Shown: positions 34,240-45,370, numbered from the stretch's first letter. The stretch: DNA of 64,000 nucleotides from Prorocentrum cordatum (GCA_963575745.1 CAUYUJ010016349.1:301902-365901), one strand, 5' to 3'. Program-made: numbers and translations. Notes: generated from the sequence alone by a model not told the origin.

Positions 34240-35226
34240 GGAACCCCGTGGGGGGACACTTGCGAGAGGACAAGACAGGAGAAGGAGAGGGAGGAGAAGG
34301 CGGAGGAGGAAGAAGAGGAGTAGGCTTCTTGAGGCCCCCTTGGGGCTCTTGGGTACTTTCTGGGAGCCTCTGGGGTGGCTCCACAGGGCACACTGATGGC
34401 CTCCTGGGGCCTCTTTGGGGTCTCCTGTGGCCGACCTCTTGGGGACATCTTGGAGGTCTCTGGGGAGGGGCCTCCTGGCCTTCGGAGGCCGTCTTGGGGC
34501 TTTCCTGTGCACTTCTCGGGGGCTTCTTTGGCAGTCTCAGGGCATTACTGGCCCGTCCGACGCCGTCGGAAGCCGTCTTGGGGGCCTCTCTGGGCCGACT
34601 TGAAACATCCTTGGGGTGTTCCAGGGCCGTCTTGGAGGCCACCTTGGGCGCCTTACAGGCCGCTTGCGCCGCCTGGGGGCCCTCTTGGGACCGTCTTGGG
34701 GGCCTCTTGGGCCGTTCCGGGACCGTCCTGGAGGCCTCTCGGGCGATCTTTCGGGGCTCTTGGGCCGTGTCGGGCCGTCAGAAGGCCGAACATAAGCAAA
34801 TGCCAAAGTCTTTCAAAATCTTACGGAGAATCAGCGATTTGGGCAGCTTCGGCTCTTCCTGGAGGCCCTCTCGGAGGCCTCTTGGGCCGTCTTGGAGGCC
34901 TCTTGGGGGCCTGTTGGGCCGTCTTGGGCCATTTTAGAGCCGTCTTGGTAGGCTCCTGGCCCGTCTGACGCCATTGGAAGCTGTCTTGGGGGCCTCTCTG
35001 GACCGACTGTCGTCCCTCTTGGGGTGCTTCAGGGCCGTCTTGGAGGCCTCTTGAACCGTCTTGAGGCCCTGCTAGGGCGGTCTTGGGGACCTCTTGGGCC
35101 GTTCTCGGGTCATCTTTCGGGCCTATCGAGCGATCTTGGGGCGATATTTGGAAGCTCTTGGGCCGTGTCGGGCCGTCGGAAAACAGAGAAGCAAATGCCA
35201 AAATCCTGTTACAATGTCTGGCAAAT
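34240..35226 (+). repeat. CTTGGGGCC minisatellite module, left part split by the DIRS element
   Basis: Head (CGTGGGGGGACACTTGCGAG, 34248-34267, and a GGA stretch), then CTTGGGGCC-type units, a conserved spacer at about 34785-34850 (AAGCAAATGCCAAAGTCTTT), more units, and a second spacer at 35170-35226 that is cut by the retroelement. The right half resumes at 41403. Confidence 0.8.
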
Positions 35227-35303
35227 CATGGTCGCGCGGGCACTTCCATGACAATGTGAACGGTTCGGCGTACACGGATTTCTCTATAGCCGCTCCTTTG
35301 CTC
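35227..35303 (+). repeat. DIRS split repeat A1
   Basis: 77 bp, begins CATGGTCGCGCGGGC and contains ATGACAATGTGAACGGTTCG. It matches A2 (41183-41259) in length and in most positions. Confidence 0.8.
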
Positions 35304-35822
35304 GAGCATTCGAAGGGGTCTGCATGTTTCCCGCCCTTCTCGGAAACGTCGGGCTTCCAGGAGTTTGTTGGGGCTCTCGGTCACAGCTCACTGGCCGACA
35401 TAGCAGGACCGGCAGCGTGCCCTCGTCCTCTTCCATGCCCACCGTGTGAACTGCGTCGTGGCGAGGCGACGGTGCGTCCTGCCTGCGAGGTGAAGTACGG
35501 AGACGTGCCCCAGATCAGTTGTCCTGGCCTGGAGTGCCCAGCCCTGTCTGTACCTGCCTGCCTGGCCGCTGTAGCTTGTGAGGGGCAAGCGGCCCCAGGA
35601 GCTCGTGCCTACGAAATCCTGGGAGGCGTGTTGGTTGGATCGGCTATCACTCTGATCGGTCAGTGGGCTGCTGGTCGTGGACAGCAAGATATTGGCCGCT
35701 CGCGCTCCGAGAGTAGGGCCAGAGGCGTGGTGGACACCCCTGGTGCCGGGGACGCGTCTTCTATTCAAGTACGAAGAGGATCTAGCCCACGAGCGCGTCC
35801 TTATCTGGCCACTCTCCAATAA
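35250..35822 (+). pseudogene. DIRS gag-like ORF, N-terminal part
   Basis: An open frame with a Cys/Pro-rich stretch (CPRPLPCPPCEL and later CPGLECPALSVPACL) and then a hydrophobic segment (ILGGVLVGSAITLIG), followed by Arg/Ser-rich sequence. An ATG in this frame lies at 35214, 13 nt outside the A1 repeat, so the true start is unclear. The frame is lost at about 35725, where the following part continues in another frame. The function is presumed structural (particle or RNA binding). I recognise the layout from dinoflagellate retroelements but cannot name a family. Confidence 0.5.
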
Positions 35823-36828
35823 GCACTGGGTCGTGCTGATCCCAGATGGTGACATTTATGACAAGGTGCTTGAGGATGAGGACGCCGAAGAGGTGTACGC
35901 TGTACGGAAAGGATGTCGCCTTCCCCCCGATCCGGCTCGCCCTGACCACCGTTTCCGAGGCAACCTGGATGTGGAAGCTTTTCGGACGGCCGTCCGAAAA
36001 GGACGTGCTGAGGTTGAGCGATTTCACGCGGAGGGAGCTGGCGCCTTGGTTGAGCCCGCTGATGCGCGAGGCTGGTGTGACGGGGGTGGTGCCGACTTCC
36101 CAGTGGGTGATCTACTGGGGGCGCCTGTGGCTGACGCAGTCGCTAGAGCACCTCGCGTGGACGCTGAGCCTGGCATGGTCTGGGTGGTCGCCGCCGCCGA
36201 GACGCCGAGCTTCTCCCTGGGCCAGAAAGCCAGTGGCGGGAAGCTGGGGGCGGTGGCCGGTCTCAAGGGACTGTATCGGCTGCGCGCCTTTGGTGGTGGC
36301 ATCGAGATGGTTGTGTTCGTTGAGGAGGTCCAGGGGGATGCCCTCGGTGACTACGCTGAGCTGCGACGACCCGCCATTCAGGAGTGGGCGGGGGGTTCGG
36401 CCACGCCGCGAGCTGCTGGCAGCGAGGTCCCCATGCCCGCCGAGGACGGAGAAGTGGACGACGCTCGTACTGCGTCTGTGCTGCATCATGAGCAGGGCGA
36501 GCGTTGGCGACCGCGGCGACGCGTGGCAGCTTCCTCTTCTTCGGCGGATGTATATGAGGACTGGCCTTCCGAAGGCTCGCGTACTACCCAGTGGTTGTCG
36601 GAACGCGTAGAGCGCATTGATGGGTCGCCGATGCAATGGTATCATAATTTCCTTGCCGATTCAGAGACTGCTCCCGCGGATCGGATGGCCCACGAGTTGC
36701 AAGTGATCTGTGGGGCCTTCGAGCATGCTGGATCGCGTGACCACTTGACTAATGCCTTTGAAGTCTTGTTTCGAGGCTTTGCCCCGGCGGCTGCAGCTGC
36801 TCCTCGATGCCGAATCGAGGGGCCCTAG
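35677..36828 (+). pseudogene. DIRS gag-like ORF, second part
   Basis: Frame-shifted continuation of the previous frame, useful from about 35728. It carries LAHERVLIWPLSNKHWVVL then PDGDIYDK, a short conserved block, and later an acidic and Arg-rich region with SSSSADVYEDWPSEG. It ends at a stop where the RT-bearing frame (from 36752) takes over, which again indicates a frameshift near 36790. No enzymatic motif. Presumed structural protein of the element. Confidence 0.5.
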
Positions 36829-38737
36829 TGATCCAAAGTTCGACGACGTTGAATTGTGGATGGGCGCGCGGCAGCATTCCCTCGGCATTGCGCCATCGTC
36901 GGCAGCCCACGTCGCGAAGAGATCGAGGGGCCAGGCCGATATCGAGACGGCCAGGCAGAGAGCGAAGGAGGCGCGGGGACCGAAGAAGGCCCCTCTGCCT
37001 CCGAAGAAGACGCGAGCAGCAGTCCTCTCTTCGCCCAAGTGCTCGGGGGCGGAGGGGGGCGAGACCAGGCCGAGGCGAACAGGCTTGCGCTTGAGGCGTG
37101 TCGCCGCCGATATTCTCGAGATGCCGCAGGGTTTCGCGGGGGGCTCGACAGCGTGCTGGGCGAGAACGCCACGCTGCTCTGCGAGTCAACCACGCCGTGG
37201 AGTCGCCGAACTGGCTCGCCGGATGCGATGGCGTTGCCCCCGAGGTGTTCACCGAGAGCCATTCTCGAGTCCTGGAGATGCTGATGGCGCCGCGAGGAAG
37301 TGTGCGCTCACCGAGCCCGCGCGACAAACGCATGTAGCTGCCAGCCAGCTTCTGCATGTCCGAGCAGGCTACTGCTCGGAAGAGTCTCGTGTGGTGCCGT
37401 TCAAGCTAAAGTTGGTTCCCCTTCCCGATGTCCACTCGCGCCCCGCCGTGGACTTGCCGGCGGGTCGCGATCGCGGGCTTCTCAGTCACTTCGAGGAGCG
37501 GGTCGTCAGGTCGGATGTAGAGTTTGGGGAGATCGAGGATAATGACGGCCCCATCGTGCCCCACTTAGACGCGCGCCTGAAGTCCGACGTTGGCCTGTGC
37601 ACCGCCTTTGTCAGGCAGCCCGTCGAGACTGGCGTCGCGCGATGGCGCCGCTACGCGAAGGAGAGGGCGACCCTCTTCTTTGTTACAAAGAAGGGGCGCT
37701 GACGCCTGATAGTGGGCGGCCGTCGTGCGAATCGCCGCTTTCACGGTCCACCCTCTGCGAACCTCGCGACTTGTGAATCTTCTGGTACAGGAGAGGTGTT
37801 GGGTGACCTTGCGATGCGCGCCGCTTCAACGGACGTGCAGGATTGTTTCTACGGGTTCAGGATCGATGAGGAGTGTAGCCGATATTTTGGCACGCCTGCA
37901 ATTCGAGCTCGCGGCGCTGAGCCGGCGGGAAAGTTATTGGAAGGTGCCGTGCTCGAGCCCGACGATTGGGGTCATCCCTGTTTCGCTGCCCTGCCGATGT
38001 GTTTCAAGTGGAGCCTCTCTTTTGCGCAAGTGGTCAACCAAGGGCAGGTCGGGGAAGCGCCTGATCTGAAGCCCCCAGACGGCTGCAACAGTTTGGAGTA
38101 GGGCAGCTTCTCCAAAGCGCCCGTGCCACGCGTGCGCTGCATCTGCGTTGACAACGTCGGGGTGCTCGGTGGCACCGTGGGCCTTGCTCGGCGGCTCGCC
38201 GATGAGGCCTCGAAGATGTTGAACGTCGCGGGCCTCGGCGCACAAGACGACGAGAAGGCCGCCCCGCAGAGCGTCAAACTTGGAGCGATGCTTGACGGGG
38301 TCCGTTCATTGGCCCACACTGCTGAGAAGAGACCCTGGGGTTTGGTGGATCGGCGCATCAGTCGGGCGCTGGCCCGCGGCGCTCTCAGTCCGAAGGGCAT
38401 GGGGAAGCTCATTGGGCACCTCGCCTTCGCATGCATGCTGAGGAGGCCTATGCTGTCAGTGCTCCAAGCTTGCTACCAATTTGCTCGCGTGGGCGGAGTC
38501 CGGGATGTCCCCCCGCGGGGGTCCGTGGCCTGTCGGGGCGACCACTTGCTCGCCAAGTCGTCTTGGGACCTTGTCAGGGGCCAGCGGGTGATTGCTACTG
38601 GCGCCTGCTTCACTGGGGCGGGGGTCGTGGCAGCTGGCATGGGTCTTGATTGCGTGAGGGGATGTGGTCGCCGTGACGAGAGACAACGTTTCCGTAGTCC
38701 AGGAGCGCAGGGCCTCTCGCCCCGGTCGTCGTGCTAG
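36752..38737 (+). pseudogene. DIRS reverse transcriptase, two in-frame stops
   Basis: One frame carries the RT domain. FFVTKKGR precedes a TGA (37700-37702) and RLIVGGRRANRRF follows directly, a typical KKxGRxRLIVDxRxxN block, so the stop replaces a sense codon. Motif A: STDVQDCFYGF (37826 on). Motif B: LPMCFKWSLSFAQ (37991 on). A second stop, TAG (38099-38101), follows. Motif C is VDN (38147-38155), the Asp-Asn form common in these elements. The thumb reads SPKGMGKLIGHL. The frame ends at 38737, where RNase H continues in another frame. The protein would copy element RNA into DNA. It is inactive as it stands, unless the stops are recoded. Confidence 0.75.
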
Positions 38738-39180
38738 GTGCGGTCTGGAAGCCGGTGTTCGAGACGCCGTTTCGGGCCCCTTCGCTGCTAGGGTACCCCG
38801 AGGAACATTTTAACCTGAAGAATGGGATGTGGATCCGGGTTTCCCTGGGGCACCGTCTGACCCTGCAAGAAGTGCTCAATCGCGCCCGCTGTATTCTCGG
38901 CGTTTCGATCGGAAAGAACACATTCACATTTCTTGAGGAGAAGGCGGTTATTTGGGCTCTCCGGCGTCAGTCCAAGGATCATCGTAATCATTGTTGGCCT
39001 CGTGTGTACCTGTGCGATAATATGAGCGTCGCCCTGGCTTTGTCAAAAGGGTAGGCGTGTGATGCTAAACTCAGATATTGTTGTAGACGGTTTGCGGTCC
39101 CCGTGATAGCCACCAATTTCAAGGTTCGGGTTCGATGGGCCCCATCTGAACTGAATCCCACTGATGAGCCATGTCGTCGG
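38731..39180 (+). pseudogene. DIRS RNase H domain
   Basis: Frame-shifted relative to the RT. It reads FTFLEEKAVIWALRR then VYLCDNMSVALALSKG, a TAG at 39052-39054, and after it VRVRWAPSELNPTDEPCR. The E, D-N and S-E-x-N-x-x-D residues fit the retroelement RNase H core, and the C-terminal W-x-P-S-E-x-N-x-x-D motif is typical. The domain would degrade RNA in the hybrid. It is broken by one stop and by frame changes at both ends. Confidence 0.7.
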
Positions 39181-40558
39181 TTCGAGCCGACTTCACGTGG
39201 CAAGGCCCCGCGGCCTCCTCCCGGGCTCAGCCTTCCCGGCACCGACTCCGCGATCCACGGGCCTCGCGCGGGGCGCGTTGGCGGCGGCGAGTTTCCCCGC
39301 GCCGACAGCCGACAGGGGGGCGCGTGGCAAGACGAGGCAGCCGACTGGAGCACTCGCGGGGGCGGAGGAGCGGACCCTGGAGTGGAACAGGGAGCTGAGA
39401 CTGACCGCCAAGCAGGGCCGCGCCGAGACGGGGCTACGCGCCCAGGGGAAGGATTGGGCCGCAGCTGCGCAGAGTGGCAGAAGCTTCTTGGAGACTCGGA
39501 CGGCGAAGCTCGCCACCGGGGAGACCTATGCCCAGTCCGTGAAGATGATCTTGGACTGCGCCAAGACGATGGATGTGAATCCCCTGGGCCCCCTGCACTT
39601 CGATTGGATGGTGCGCGACCTCTTCGACAAGAAGTACTTCGAGGGCGAGGGCGGGCACGTGGGCCACCAGGTGATGGCTGCTTGGTTGGACTACATGCCC
39701 GAGCACGGGAAGATGGGGGACCTGCGTCTGCCCCGAGCTCATCGCGTTCTCAAGGGGTGGGACATGCAGGTGCCTGGCTTTTCTGGGCTTCCGGAGGCCT
39801 TCGAAGCACGGGCCGCCCTCTGCGCCGAGCTGTTGAGGGAACAGACCGAGATGTCCAAGCACGCGGCGCTCGAGCTGCTGGTCATGCTCGGCACCTACGC
39901 GCGCCCAGGAGAGGTGCGCGCCTTGCGCGCTCGCTGGTTGGTGGCGCCAGCTCGCAACATCGGCCGCCGCCGGGTCCTCGTCGGCCGGCCACGCGAGGGC
40001 CGCGTTCCATCCGAAGTCGGGCGTTTCGGCGACGCCGTGGAGCGGAACCGCCCTCGTCTCCAGTTGGTCGGGAGCCCCTTCAGCCAGATGAAGGAGTGGC
40101 GCCTGGTGGGGGATCCTCTGCGGCAGTGCACCCGCGAGGGCTTTGCCAGGATGGCCCAGAAGGCGGCGACCGAGGTCGGCATGCCCCACACGGTGCCAGA
40201 CTTAGCCCGCCAAAGCGGGGCCTCGATCGACGCTCTAAACCACTTGACCGCTGGGGGAGATTCGAAAGAGGGGAAGATGGCAAAGTATGAGCAGCGTAGC
40301 GCGATGCGAAAAAGGAAGGCGGATCCCGGAGAGGTGGCAGAGCTTGCCACAACCTTTCAGAGACTACGCCACCGCTTGCGCCAAGCATCCCAGGGGAAAT
40401 TCACGGGCCAGAACAGGTTCTCCAGGGTGCCGACGCTGCCGGTGATTGGAGCGTGGAGGACCTCTTCTCGGGCAGCGGAGGTTCGCGAGGTCCGTGAGAC
40501 AGATTGGGGGGGTGATGTGTTTCGATTGGCGCCAACCACGGGCCTCAGCATGATCTGA
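39164..40558 (+). CDS. DIRS tyrosine recombinase
   Basis: 464 codons open from ATG, overlapping the RNase H end in another frame; the conserved part starts near residue 60. Recombinase landmarks: GTYARPGEVRALRARW (first catalytic Arg, about 39902), VPDLARQSGASID (about 40192-40230, the H-x-x-R region, here with Ala-Arg and no His before it), and MAKYEQRSAMRK with the likely nucleophile Tyr at 40286-40288. It would join the element's circular DNA to the target and replaces a DDE integrase. It is the only uninterrupted enzyme frame of this element. Missing His residues are known in some family members, so activity cannot be judged. Confidence 0.7.
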   Translation: MSHVVGSSRLHVARPRGLLPGSAFPAPTPRSTGLARGALAAASFPAPTADRGARGKTRQPTGALAGAEERTLEWNRELRLTAKQGRAETGLRAQGKDWAAAAQSGRSFLETRTAKLATGETYAQSVKMILDCAKTMDVNPLGPLHFDWMVRDLFDKKYFEGEGGHVGHQVMAAWLDYMPEHGKMGDLRLPRAHRVLKGWDMQVPGFSGLPEAFEARAALCAELLREQTEMSKHAALELLVMLGTYARPGEVRALRARWLVAPARNIGRRRVLVGRPREGRVPSEVGRFGDAVERNRPRLQLVGSPFSQMKEWRLVGDPLRQCTREGFARMAQKAATEVGMPHTVPDLARQSGASIDALNHLTAGGDSKEGKMAKYEQRSAMRKRKADPGEVAELATTFQRLRHRLRQASQGKFTGQNRFSRVPTLPVIGAWRTSSRAAEVREVRETDWGGDVFRLAPTTGLSMI

Positions 40559-40636
40559 CCAAGAGAGATGTCCAGGCAAGAGTGATCGCTCGCCCTCAGA
40601 AGCTCAAGTGTAAAGGGGCCTTGATCGGGAACCGTC

Positions 40637-40876
40637 TTGCCCGCGTTTCTCTTGGATTTTTTTCTCTGCCGTAAGTTGGGGAAGGTTTATGTGATCGAGA
40701 ATCCCCAAACCTCGATGCTCTGGCGCCTTCCCAGCTTAGAGAAGGCAGCCTCGCTCTCTAAAGTTGCATTTCGTGACGCCCATGTCTGTCAATGGCGGGC
40801 CGAGTGGCAGAAGGCCACCCGATTCATTATATGTAATGCTGTTAGCAGCCCAAGGGATCTTGAGCGCAGATGCTGA
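40637..40876 (+). pseudogene. Methyltransferase-like fragment downstream of the recombinase
   Basis: Reads VYVIENPQTSMLWRLP and later W-Q-K-A-T-R, ending D-L-E-R-R-C. An ENP-x-x-S-x-L-W block followed by a K/R-x-T stretch and a terminal R-R-C resembles the cytosine-methyltransferase-like module that I associate with dinoflagellate retroelements downstream of the recombinase. Stops lie on both sides and the catalytic core is absent, so this is a relic. The identification is from motif memory only. Confidence 0.4.
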
Positions 40877-41060
40877 GGTCTAGAAATTCGCAGTAGAACG
40901 CAGTTTGCACACAGAGCCCTTGAAGCCCAGGCCCCCGATGGTCGTTTCTGGAAGCTAATTGCGCAACCCTATCCCCGGCCCTTGTGCACATGCCTAAGTA
41001 GACTTTTCAAGCCACGCTAAACAGAGCACACATGCCATCCGGGATTTGCTGGTGTGTGCG

Positions 41061-41402
41061 ATTCAGGGAGTGTGTTTTGCCTAGCTGCCTCCGCGTGTCG
41101 CAAGGCAGCGTGAGGACGAAGCCCCCCCGAGTGAACTCCAGGCCTGATTTCACAACAGAGCCTGCTGCTGCGTGGAAAATGTCATGGCTGGGCGGGCTCT
41201 TTAAATGACAATGTGAAAGGTTCGGCGTACAGCCATTTATCCATCGCCGCTCCTTGCTCCCCACCAACTACCGCCCTTTTTAATTGGAATGTGTTGTGCC
41301 GTGCTGCCTCTGCGTGTCGCAAAGCAGCATGGGGACGAAGCCCCCCCGCGAGTGAACTCCAGGCCTGACTCCACTACAAACCTGCTGCTGAGTGTAAAAT
41401 GT
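41061..41402 (+). repeat. DIRS split repeats B1, A2 and B2
   Basis: B1 (about 41061-41182) and B2 (about 41282-41402) share TGCGTGTCGCAA, GACGAAGCCCCCCC, GTGAACTCCAGGCCTGA and CCTGCTGCTG and both end AAAATGT. A2 (41183-41259) starts immediately after B1 and matches A1. A gap of 22 bp separates A2 from B2. Confidence 0.8.
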
Positions 41403-43135
41403 AAATGGTTTTGGCTTCTTCGGGCCTTCCTGGAGGTCTTCTTGGAGGCCTCTTGGGTCGTCTTCAAGGCCTCTTGGGGGCACCTTGGACCGTCATGGAG
41501 GCTTTTTGGGCCGATTTGGAGGCGTCTTGGACCCTCTTGGGCCGTCTGGGGGGCCATCTTGGACCATCTTGAGGCCGTCTTGGCCCTTTGGGAGGCATCT
41601 TAGAGACCATCGCTGACCATGTTGGCCATCTTTGAGGCCATTTTGAGTCATCCTAAGCGACAAATCGGACGAGAGGGGCACCCCAGCGGGACGCGCCGAA
41701 ACCCCAGGGGGAAGTTCTTTTGGCAAAAAACAAAAAACAAAAAAAACGATAGATTTAGCACGCCAGGCACCCCTGTGGCAAGCCATCAGGGGGGCGCGGA
41801 TCTAGTGGCCTTCGGCCCGTCCCGCCGCCGCGCCGGGGCGTTGCAGGCCAGAGGGCTCCAGGACGCATGCCTTTGGAGGTCGCTCACATGCCTTTCGGAG
41901 GCGGTTATGGGAATGTATGTGTGCGTCTTTGGGGTTTCTTGGGGCGTGATTTGGGCCTCTTTGGGGCCTCTTGGAGCCTCTTTGGGCACGCCTCGGGGGC
42001 TTGTTCGGCGATCTTGGTGATATCTTGGGGCGGAGGGCTCAAAATAGTGTCAGTTCGTGTCCCCCATATTGGGCCTCTCGTGGGCTCTTGGGGCCGTCTT
42101 GGGGGCTTCTTGGGCCCATCTTGGGGGCTCTTGGGCTCTTGTGGGGCGATGTTGGGTTCCACTTGGGCAGTCTTGGACGCTCTAGAGACAGAAAATGCGG
42201 CAATGCGAAGACCATACAACAACGAATGGATAACTGGGCTCTTGGGCCTGTTGGGCCTCTTGGGCCTCCTGGGCTCTTGGACCGCCCTCCTGGATACCTG
42301 TGATTCTGGCCTCTTGGGCCGCCCTCCGGGGCCTCCAAGACGGCCCCAGAGGCGCGGAAGAGGGCTCCAGGACGGTGCCCCGGGGACACGTCAACCCATG
42401 TTGGACACGCATGCCCCGAATCACGCGCTCATGTCCTTTCGAGAAGTCACGCGGGGACCCCGCAACAGCGCCCGGATGCGCCCGGAACTCCATGCTGCGG
42501 GCCCCTTACAATTTTTCTAGGATTCAGTGCAGAGAACTCGAAGGGACCTGAGGATATCTATGTCCATCTCTGTATGTATGATGCGTACGGCGTGGTGTAT
42601 GTAAGCGCGTGCGTTTGGACCTTTGGCATGTCCCGCCACCGTGCTATGGTTTCAGGTCAAGGGCCTCTTGGATGCCTGTTGGGATATCTTGGAACGTCTC
42701 CTCTCGGGGTCCTCTCGGGGTCCTCTCGGGATCCTCTCGTCTTTGTGGCCTCTCGGGGGCCTCTGGGGGTTCTCTTGGGTCCTGTATTGGGCCTCTTGGG
42801 GGTCTCATGGAGCTTTCAAGGGGCCTTCTTGGGAGCCTGCTGGCGGTCTCGGAGGTCGTCTTGGGGCGGAGGGCTCGAGATGTCGGTTCGTGTTCCCCCT
42901 TTGGACTCTTAGGCCGTCTTGGGGGCCTGTTGGGTCGTCTTGAGGGCCTCTTGTGCCGTCTGGGCGCCCTCTTGGGTGCCCTTCTTGGGCCGTCTTGGAG
43001 GCCTCGTGGGCCGTCTGGGGGCCTCTTGGGCGTCGTGGGGCGATCTTTGGGCGACTCGGGGCCCTCTGCGACCGTTTTTGCGGCCTCTTAGGGCCCTCTT
43101 GCCCCGTATTGGCGGCCCGCTTGTGCCCGAGAATC
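41403..43135 (+). repeat. CTTGGGGCC minisatellite modules
   Basis: 41403-41650 continues the array split by the DIRS element. 41651-41924 is spacer with an A-rich run (41725-41750). 41925-42330 and 42650-43120 are further arrays, separated by about 300 bp of unassigned sequence. A GGCCCGTCCCGCCGCCG lead-in precedes the second array (41813) and a CCCGCCACCGTGC version the third (about 42630). Confidence 0.75.
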
Positions 43136-43870
43136 TCACGCGGGAAGCGCCTTTACATGTACATGCGCAAACATATACATGCATACACAGTCAAACTTGT
43201 AAGTGTGTATAAATATGCATCTGCAACTACATATGCAGAGCCATATGCATATTACCTCAACGTCTACATACATACATATGCGTATACGTATGCATTGCAC
43301 AAGCACATACGCATACACGTATACGTATATGTATTCACATACAAATGCATATGTGTAGACACATACTTATCAACACACAGATGCGTATGCATGTATATCT
43401 GCAATTGCATATATGCCGGCATTTACATTTACACATGTAGACACGTACGCGTAACCATACACATACACAGACATTTACATATACCGATCCATGTATCTAT
43501 GAATTTCTACATGTACACATACAGTTGCGCATACATACACATACACATGCAACTGTGTACACACTCACACACTTTTACATGTACAAGTACACAGACTCGT
43601 GCACGTGCACATACTCATACAAACGCATACATGCACCCATGCCCATACCAATACCTATATCGGCACATTCACATACACATTTACATATACATCCACCTAT
43701 GTATACGCACATAGACATGTATACGTACATTGACGTATACACATGCACCTACACATACACATGCACTTATGTGTACAAGTATATCTCACCAATATATGTA
43801 GCTAAGCAGATACGTATACAAGTACCAGTACGGAGACATGTGCATATACATCTACATATGATTATTTAAT
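43136..43870. repeat. (ACATAC/ACATATGC)n low-complexity tract
   Basis: About 735 bp of degenerate ACATAC-type hexamers with frequent ATATGC/GTATAC. Probably an old, diverged microsatellite. Confidence 0.85.
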
Positions 43871-45370
43871 AGATGTGCGCATCCCGAAACTTGCAGGTAG
43901 ATGTATCTGTGTATATTGATACGCATGCTTGCATACATCGGTGTTCTGCCCATCGCGCCACCGTTCTTGGGTGGTGGGCAAGCGGCCTCGTGGATGCTTC
44001 TTGGGGTCTCTCCGGAGGGCTTTCGAGATGCCTCTTTGGAACAGTTCTGAAGCCTCCTGGGAGCCTCTTCAGAGCTTCTTGGAAGCCTCTCGGAGCTTTA
44101 TGCGGGCCGCCCGGGGGCATCTCTGGGCCTCTTGGGGAGACTCTTGGGGGCCACTTGGGGCCTCCCCGAGGCCCCTCGGGTCGGTGAGCTCGAAATGTCG
44201 GTTCGTGTTCCCTCTCTGGGGCCCTTCCTTGGGCGTTCTTGTGGCCCGCTTGGGCCGTTTTGGAAGCCTCTTGAGCTGTCGCGGGGTCCTCTTGTGCCGT
44301 CTCGGCGCCCTCTTGGCGGCCTCTTAGGCCGTCTTGAGGCGATCGATAGGGCCTTTTGGGGCGTCTTGGAGCGTAAGGAGGCCGAAAAGGCAGAAACTTG
44401 AACATCTGTCAGAACCTTATGGAACTCAATGTATTTTGCCTCTTGGGGCCCTCTTGGGAGTGTTCTTGGAAGCCTCTGGGGCCGTCTTGGAGGCGTCGTG
44501 GGCCGTCTGGAGGCTACAACTTGGGCTTCGTTGAGCGAGCTTTCGGCGAGTCTTTGGGCCGTCTTGAACTGTCTGGGCGGCCTCTTGGGGCGTTCTTGAA
44601 CCCGTTTCTGGGGCCTCCTTGGGCGAGGGGACCGTCCAGGAGGGCCCACGCGGGTCACCCTGGGCGGAGGCGCCCCGGAGCGCCCAGCAGCGCCCGGGAA
44701 TTTCAGGAATTTCGTGGTCCGGCCTTCCCATCCTCTCTCCAGAAGTGCATGAGCCCTGGGGCGCTCCACTTTGTGCCCAGGGCACGGTGGCGGATATACG
44801 TTACGTAGTTTCAAGCATATGGATGAAAATGATGTGCATGTAAATGTGTAGATATGTAGCGGTACCATGGATATCTCGAAGACGGTTTATTCCCCAACAG
44901 CTACTGCTTTGTAGCATGCTTCATGTACTTTGCGTGCAGTCGATCTGCCTCGCCCTCGCTTTGTAGTGGGTTCGTGGTCGTTCACGGCCCGGTCTGGGAT
45001 CTAATATTCCATTTTACCTTATTGTTCCGAATGCCGGACAGCGTTTCGGTTCCCAGCTTTGCCTCTCTTCCTTCATCTTCGCTTTAGTTTGTGTGTTTTT
45101 GCTGGGGCTGGTGCACCCCGTCCCCACGGAAGGCATTCTTCCAGATACTGGGGGGCTCTGCGCACCGGGCCGATTCACGCGCTACGGCGTGCGTTCGCAG
45201 AACGAGCTTGGTACGCATCCTAATTCGTTTGCAGCATTGCGGCGCGTCGCACGGTCGAGCATCTTTTGGGCCACGGTTCAGTGCATGTGCTTGCCCATTG
45301 CACGTCGGCTAGCGTGGTGTTCCCAGTTTGCCTGGCGACCTTGTGATTCGCACAGCGGTCGAGGCCGAGT
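43871..45370 (+). repeat. CTTGGGGCC module, then unassigned DNA
   Basis: Lead-in CATCGCGCCACCGTTC at about 43951, array at 43975-44610 with a conserved spacer at about 44370-44440. 44611-45370 is unassigned and of mixed composition. Confidence 0.65.

Larger units (their letters stand above)
35227..41402 (+). mobile_element. PAT-like DIRS retroelement (degenerate) with split direct repeats
   Basis: A retroelement of about 6.2 kb. Order: repeat A1 (35227-35303), gag-like frames, RT, RNase H, tyrosine recombinase, a methyltransferase-like fragment, then B1 (about 41061-41182), A2 (41183-41259) and B2 (about 41282-41402). The A1-ORFs-B1-A2-B2 arrangement is the split-direct-repeat structure of PAT/Ngaro-type DIRS elements, which integrate through a recombinase and a circular intermediate. 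Flanks GGCAAAT (left) and AAATGG (right) rejoin into one unit of the surrounding minisatellite family. Stops and frame changes in RT and gag make it non-autonomous now. Confidence 0.8.

Noticed and set aside
39103-40290. A 395-codon frame overlapping the recombinase
   Set aside because: Only its first part is the end of RNase H. Beyond about 39180 it is the shadow frame of the recombinase.
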